18,474 bases of DNA from contig CAZUSB010000013.1 of the NCBI GenBank assembly GCA_964622895.1, forward strand, positions 1 through 18,474, read 5' to 3'. The notes beneath the pieces were generated by a model. It was not told the DNA's origin and did not search any database. It saw only the letters and a list, made by a program, of their open reading frames with translations. This DNA comes from JAGOZV01 sp964622895 (GTDB taxonomy: Bacteria; Patescibacteriota; Saccharimonadia; Saccharimonadales; Saccharimonadaceae). A program made the position numbers and the translations under genes. The stretch's first letter is position 1. Every line of letters starts with the position of its first letter. This document shows, piece by piece, positions 14,801-18,474 of the stretch.

Positions 14801-14824
14801 TGGTATGATGTTTTCATTATACCA
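14801..14824. repeat. Hairpin-forming palindrome between topA and the sigma4/HARE gene
   Basis: TGGTATGATG (14801-14810) and CATTATACCA (14815-14824) form a 10-bp stem, with one G-U pair in plus-strand RNA, around a TTTT loop. In the minus-strand topA transcript it follows the stop by about 45 bases without a U-run. It lies immediately upstream of the -35 at 14790-14795, so it may instead be an operator. Confidence 0.35.
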
Positions 14825-14869
14825 TTTATTAGACAAATATAGAAGTTTATTTGCTAGAAGTAATTTTAC

Positions 14870-17188
14870 TTACGCTTTTTTCTTGCGTGTTGTTTTTGGA
14901 CGCCTTTTTGTCGGTGTAGTTTTTAGCAGTTCAATTGCTTGTTCTGCTGTTATCTTGTGCGGATCTAGATCCTTAGGTATTTTTATATTCTTTTTACCAT
15001 TGGTGACATAAGGGCCAAAGCGACCATTTAGAACTTTTATGTCATTTCCAAAATCAGCGATATTCTTCTCGGCCTCTTGTTTGAGCTTTTCTTTGTAATA
15101 GACTAGCGCTTCTTCGAAGGTGATTTCATGAGGGTCTAGCGGTTTGATACTGACAAATAGCTTGCCGACTTTTATGTAGGGCCCAAAACGACCAATGTTT
15201 GCCTCGATAGGTTGGCCATCTTCGGTCTCGCCAACTTTTCGGGGAAGCTTGAATGCAGTCAGAGCCTCTTCTAGGGTGACAGTCTCTAGTCGCTTGCCTT
15301 TTGGTAGTGGTGCAAACTTTGGTTTTTCTGGATCATCTACTGTTCCCAGTTGCAGCATAGGGCCAAATCGCCCAAATCTTGCGATGATTGGCTTGCCTGT
15401 TTTTGGGTCGATGCCAACTTCACGAGATTTTGCTACAGCGGTGCGATCAATATCGCCAGATTTTTCAATTAACTGGTGGAAGGGTGTATAAAATCCATGT
15501 AGCATATCATTGCGATCTTTTGCGCCTTGAGCGATTTCGTCGAATTCTTCTTCAACGTTTGCCGTAAAGCCGTAATCCACAACTTGTTCAAAGTGGTCAG
15601 TCAAAAAGTCACTGATTAACTCCCCACTTGGAGTTGGTACTAATTTATTCTTGTTGGAACCAGTTTTTTCAGTAATAATTTCATCAGCAATCTGCGTGTC
15701 AGGCGGCGTGATGGTAAATTGTTTTATCTCTCTATCCTCACCTTCGTCTTGACCTTTTTCTGCGTAGCCACGTAGTTGAATATTACCTAAAATAGTAGCA
15801 TAAGTTGACGGCCTGCCGATGCCAAGATCCTCTAGCTTCTTGACTAGTGAACCCTCACTAAAGCGCGCTGGTGGTCGTGAAAATACTTGCTTGGCGATTG
15901 CTTCTACTAGAGTCAGTTTTTCGCCACTAACCATTTTTGGTAGTAGAGTGTCGTCTTTTTGCGAGCCGTAGACTTTTAAAAAGCCATCAAACAAAACCAC
16001 TTCCCCTTTAGCTTCATAAAAAGATTTTTTTGGTAGTTTATTGCCGGTAATGGTGGCCGTAGTTTTTTCTGTGGTTGCAGACGCCATTTGGCTGGCAATA
16101 GTGCGTTTTCGAATCAAATCATAGAGCTTTTGGTCATATAAGTTTGAGCTGGCGTGGGTCAAAAAAACATCTGTTGGGCGAATAGCTTCATGGGCTTCTT
16201 GGGCGCTAGCGTTTTTAGTTTTGAATTGGCGTACTTGTGAGTATTTTGTGCCGAAATTGTCTTCTATGTAGCTTTTCGTGGCAGCGATGGCTTGTCCACT
16301 GAGGTGAACAGAGTCAGTACGCATATAAGTGATTTTTCCCTCTTGATACAACTTTTGGGCGCTTGCCATGGTTGCTTTAGGGCTAAATCCTAAGGTGCTA
16401 TTGGCAGTTTGTTGCAGGGTGCTTGTGGTAAAAGGTGCTGAGGGGTTTCTTTTGCCGTCGGTTTTTTTGATGTCTACCACTGTGAAATCGCTTTTTCCAG
16501 AATCTTCTAGAATTTCTTTGGCGACCTCTTCGTTGTCTGGTTTTTGACTGAACTCAGCTGAAATGATATCACCACTTAGGTTTGAAAGCTGTCCAGTAAT
16601 CTTGTAGCTAGATTGACTCTCGTATTTTTGAATTTCTCGCTCTCGCTCAACTAGGAGTCGTACGGCGGGAGACTGCACGCGGCCGGCAGATTTTCCTCCG
16701 GGAACTTTTTGCCAAACTACTGGAGACAGCTCAAAGCCAACTAGGCGGTCTAATATCTGCCTCGCTTGCTGGGCACTAACTAGGTCAAAATCTATTGTGC
16801 GCGGATTTTTGATAGCTTCGTCTATGGCGCTTTTTGTAATTTCATTAAACACAATACGCTTGGTCGTTTTGGCGTCAAGTCCTAAAACTTCAGATAAGTG
16901 CCAGGCAATCGCCTCCCCTTCACGGTCGTCGTCAGTCGCTAGCCAGACTTCGTCGTGACTTTTGACGGCTTTTTTTAGTTCAGTAATAATTTTTTTCTTG
17001 TCGGGATCTATCTCGTAAGTTGTTTTGAAATTATCTTTGACGTCTACCGGAGGTTTGTCCGTCTTGGTTTTTTTTGCGATAGAACGAACATGACCGACAC
17101 TAGAAAGGACGGTGAAATCTTTGCCGAGGTATTTTTCGATGGTCTTTGCTTTAGCTGGTGACTCTACTATAACTAGGTTTTTTGACAT
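14870..17188 (-). CDS. topA: DNA topoisomerase I (type IA)
   Basis: TopA relaxes negative supercoils through a 5'-phosphotyrosine intermediate. The 772 residues start with a TOPRIM domain: E9 in VIVESPAKAKTIEKYLG and D86-D-D88-R-E90 in ATDDDREGEAIAWHL. The nucleophile is Y288 in KITYMRTDS (285-293), with R290 beside it. Conserved core segments such as GGKSAGRVQSPAVRLL (164-179) and EAHEAIRPTD (331-340) are intact. Instead of zinc fingers, the C-terminus has three Cys-free repeats with FGRFGPMLQLG (605), IGRFGPYIKVG (665) and NGRFGPYVTNG (721), then a basic tail KRRPKTTRKKKA. The ATG has no Shine-Dalgarno; a -10-like TAAAAT (17205-17200) ends 11 bases before it. It follows dprA by 83 bases. 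Confidence 0.97.
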   Translation of the reverse strand: MSKNLVIVESPAKAKTIEKYLGKDFTVLSSVGHVRSIAKKTKTDKPPVDVKDNFKTTYEIDPDKKKIITELKKAVKSHDEVWLATDDDREGEAIAWHLSEVLGLDAKTTKRIVFNEITKSAIDEAIKNPRTIDFDLVSAQQARQILDRLVGFELSPVVWQKVPGGKSAGRVQSPAVRLLVEREREIQKYESQSSYKITGQLSNLSGDIISAEFSQKPDNEEVAKEILEDSGKSDFTVVDIKKTDGKRNPSAPFTTSTLQQTANSTLGFSPKATMASAQKLYQEGKITYMRTDSVHLSGQAIAATKSYIEDNFGTKYSQVRQFKTKNASAQEAHEAIRPTDVFLTHASSNLYDQKLYDLIRKRTIASQMASATTEKTTATITGNKLPKKSFYEAKGEVVLFDGFLKVYGSQKDDTLLPKMVSGEKLTLVEAIAKQVFSRPPARFSEGSLVKKLEDLGIGRPSTYATILGNIQLRGYAEKGQDEGEDREIKQFTITPPDTQIADEIITEKTGSNKNKLVPTPSGELISDFLTDHFEQVVDYGFTANVEEEFDEIAQGAKDRNDMLHGFYTPFHQLIEKSGDIDRTAVAKSREVGIDPKTGKPIIARFGRFGPMLQLGTVDDPEKPKFAPLPKGKRLETVTLEEALTAFKLPRKVGETEDGQPIEANIGRFGPYIKVGKLFVSIKPLDPHEITFEEALVYYKEKLKQEAEKNIADFGNDIKVLNGRFGPYVTNGKKNIKIPKDLDPHKITAEQAIELLKTTPTKRRPKTTRKKKA

Positions 17189-17271
17189 ATCTAATGGCTA
17201 TTTTAACACCTTTTGACGATTTTTGGCGTCATTAATATATAAGCCTGCTGTTTTGGTAGCTGATTTTGCTG

Positions 17272-18159
17272 CTAGGGGCATATTATCCATTTTCCTGTTT
17301 GTGCACTTGAAATGACACCGCCAATCTCTAGAATCGATAAAGTTGAAAATATTTTTGAGTGATCTTGGTCTAGTCTTGCGATGAGGGAGCTGGTGGTATT
17401 TGCACCCTCTGTGATAGAGTCTAAAATGGCCTGCTCGAGGGGGTCTGACCGCTTGATGTGGTCTGGTGGGGGTGTACCAGGTGAGATGCCTAGCGCCTCT
17501 AAGATGTCAGAAGTGTCAATTAATGGCTGGGCGCCTTGACGGAGTAATCTATTGCACCCGGCAGACATCGGGCTGGTTATATTTCCCGGCACCACAAAGA
17601 TATCTTTTCCTTGGTCTAGGGCGTGCATGGCGGTATTTAGGGTTCCACTACGAACGGCGGCTTCTGTGATTATGACGATATCAGCAAGTCCACTGACGAG
17701 ACGATTGCGCTCCAGGAAATGATATGGTCTGGCTTGTATGCCTACTTCATAGGTGCTTATCAGCGCCCCGCCTGATTTTATGATATTTTGTGCAAGGTTG
17801 TGATGGCTAGCTGGGTAGATTTTGTCTAGTCCTCGAGCCATGACGGCTATAGTTGGGGTGTCGTGTCGTAATGCTGCCTGATGAGCGATACTGTCTATAC
17901 CTAGGGCGAGCCCACTAATGATAATTACGTTGTGTTTTGCGAGGTCACGCACTATTGCCTCGGTTACCGATCGACCATAGCTGGTTGGTTTGCGACTACC
18001 GACGATGGCGACTGATTTTGTGCGCTCAGTCGGCAATGTCCCGCAGTAATACAATATATCCGGGGGCTTGACAATGTGAGTTAACTGGCTAGTGAATTTG
18101 TTGTCTTGGGGTCGTACAGTATTGATATTCATATGAATTATGGTAAAAGTCCTTGACAT
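17272..18159 (-). CDS. dprA: DNA processing protein DprA (Smf)
   Basis: DprA binds incoming single-stranded DNA during natural transformation and loads RecA. The Rossmann-like core is complete: PPDILYYCGTLP (32-43), VAIVGSRKPTSYG (50-62), ISGLALGIDSIAHQAAL (81-97), the RNRLVSGLAD segment (151-160), EAAVRSGTLNTA (166-177) and PGNITSPMSAGCNRLL (191-206). The winged-helix domain at about 240-290 fits the family. The N-terminal SAM domain of some homologues is absent. Two ATGs compete: 18159, which overlaps the -35 of the divergent RNA promoter, and 18132 (MNINTVRPQDN), where family similarity begins. Neither has a good ribosome site. With the ATPase downstream it supports a DNA-uptake capability. 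Confidence 0.93.
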   Translation of the reverse strand: MSRTFTIIHMNINTVRPQDNKFTSQLTHIVKPPDILYYCGTLPTERTKSVAIVGSRKPTSYGRSVTEAIVRDLAKHNVIIISGLALGIDSIAHQAALRHDTPTIAVMARGLDKIYPASHHNLAQNIIKSGGALISTYEVGIQARPYHFLERNRLVSGLADIVIITEAAVRSGTLNTAMHALDQGKDIFVVPGNITSPMSAGCNRLLRQGAQPLIDTSDILEALGISPGTPPPDHIKRSDPLEQAILDSITEGANTTSSLIARLDQDHSKIFSTLSILEIGGVISSAQTGKWIICP

Positions 18160-18181
18160 TACTAATATAACGTGCTACTAT
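18153..18181 (+). promoter_or_regulatory. Near-consensus promoter of the structured RNA
   Basis: A perfect TTGACA (18153-18158), a 17-base spacer and TACTAT (18176-18181) make this the best -35 in the window. The start would be near 18188. The -35 touches the dprA ATG at 18159, and a minus-strand -10-like TATATT (18169-18164) lies in the same spacer, so the divergent units may compete. Confidence 0.85.
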
Positions 18182-18187
18182 AAGATA

Positions 18188-18445
18188 CAGTTGGTTCTGA
18201 AATACGGACCAAAAGCACCTTATACCCCCTATTTTAACTTAAAGTTAAGTTACATGCAATCAGATTTTAAGGTAGATTACCCTCCACCTTTGATTCTACA
18301 GGATTGCATGTATACTAACCCCTTTAACCAGCTGGTAACTGCGTGTAGTGGAGACGAGATACCTAGCTTGCCCCAGTGGGTGGGTTGAAGGGCAAAATGC
18401 GCCTATAGTGATGCCCACCCTTGCTATAGGTGCTTTTTGTTTTGT
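18188..18445 (+). ncRNA. Candidate structured RNA of about 255 nt, unknown family
   Basis: The region between the promoter at 18153 and the terminator at 18399-18443 folds extensively by eye. (1) TTGGTTC (18191-18197) pairs with GGACCAA (18206-18212). (2) TTAACTT (18234-18240) pairs with AAGTTAA (18242-18248), a palindrome that may act as DNA. (3) TACATGCAATC (18251-18261) pairs perfectly with GATTGCATGTA (18302-18312), enclosing GTAGA/TCTAC (18272-18276, 18295-18299). (4) CCCTTTAACC (18320-18329) pairs with GGTTGAAGGG (18383-18392), enclosing AGCTGGTA/TACCTAGCT (18330-18337, 18360-18368). (5) GGGTGGG (18378-18384) can pair with CCCACCC (18414-18420) in the terminator loop. (6) AAAAGCACCTTATA (18211-18224) can pair with TATAGGTGCTTTT (18425-18437). 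I see no signatures of tmRNA, RNase P RNA, SRP RNA, T-box or common riboswitches. It may be a free RNA or a leader for a gene beyond the window. Confidence 0.65.
18399..18443 (+). terminator. Intrinsic terminator of the structured RNA
   Basis: GCGCCTATAG (18399-18408) pairs over 10 bases, including one wobble, with CTATAGGTGC (18424-18433), followed directly by TTTTTGTTTT. The 15-base loop contains CCCACCC, complementary to GGGTGGG 30 bases upstream. The 3' arm is also complementary to 18211-18224 near the 5' end, so termination could be conditional. Confidence 0.85.
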
Positions 18446-18474
18446 ATGGATTTTTAACATGCTCTCAAAGTGAC

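Noticed and set aside
18140..18253. 82-codon plus-strand ORF starting at 18140
   Set aside because: Its first codons precede the predicted transcript start near 18188, so only the 44-codon part from 18254 could be translated from that RNA.
18188..18445. tmRNA, RNase P RNA, SRP RNA or T-box identity for the structured RNA
   Set aside because: No tRNA-like ends or tag ORF ending in ALAA, no GAGGAAAGUCC-type P4 motif, no SRP GGAAG/AGCAG loop motif and no T-box GGUGG-type motif followed by a matching antiterminator.

Overview
The window looks like chromosomal DNA from a Patescibacteria (CPR) bacterium, most likely a Candidatus Saccharibacteria (TM7) relative. This is inferred from gene content: a stripped-down division/cell-wall (dcw) cluster, a fusion of sigma-70 region 4 with HARE-HTH domains, a VirD4/TraD-like ATPase, Cys-free TopA C-terminal repeats and a very compact MetK homologue. 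The DNA is moderately AT-rich. No tRNA, rRNA, CRISPR array or insertion sequence is visible.

Positions 1-8420 (+ strand) carry the dcw cluster in the order mraZ, rsmH, a 21-codon small ORF, ftsL-like, ftsI-type PBP, mraY, ftsW, murG, ftsQ. A sigma-70 promoter upstream of mraZ overlaps three 10-bp-phased MraZ boxes, so the cluster's first gene is probably autorepressed. A DnaA-box pair lies just upstream, and the identical 12-mer recurs just after ftsQ. The products form one machine: lipid I and II synthesis (MraY, MurG), polymerisation and crosslinking at the septum (FtsW, PBP), the scaffold linking them (FtsL, FtsQ), plus 16S rRNA methylation (RsmH) and regulation (MraZ). The usual murC/D/E/F, ddl, ftsA and ftsZ are not in this segment.

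Positions 8421-9105 are gene-poor: a possible 18-codon ORF, a DnaA box, a hairpin and a T-rich stretch. Then come two + strand genes: a 263-residue MetK-like protein that keeps the catalytic residues of much longer SAM synthetases, and an unrecognised 170-residue protein whose 3' end overlaps the convergent nrdH by 71 bp.

Positions 10412-18159 (- strand) carry, in transcription order, dprA, topA, the sigma4/HARE-HTH regulator, the VirD4/TraD-like ATPase and an NrdH-type redoxin. The last three have convincing sigma-70 promoters of their own; topA has only a weak -10-like sequence and dprA a weak -10. The set points to DNA topology, DNA uptake or transfer, transcription and deoxynucleotide supply.

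At 18153-18445, divergent from dprA, a near-consensus promoter (TTGACA-17-TACTAT) drives a roughly 255-nt transcript that ends in an intrinsic terminator. It holds several long complementary segments, including a 5' segment that competes for the 3' half of the terminator and a terminator-loop pseudoknot. I recognise no known RNA family in it, and it is the strongest candidate for something undescribed here. A second whole-window observation is that none of the 15 main genes ends in TGA.
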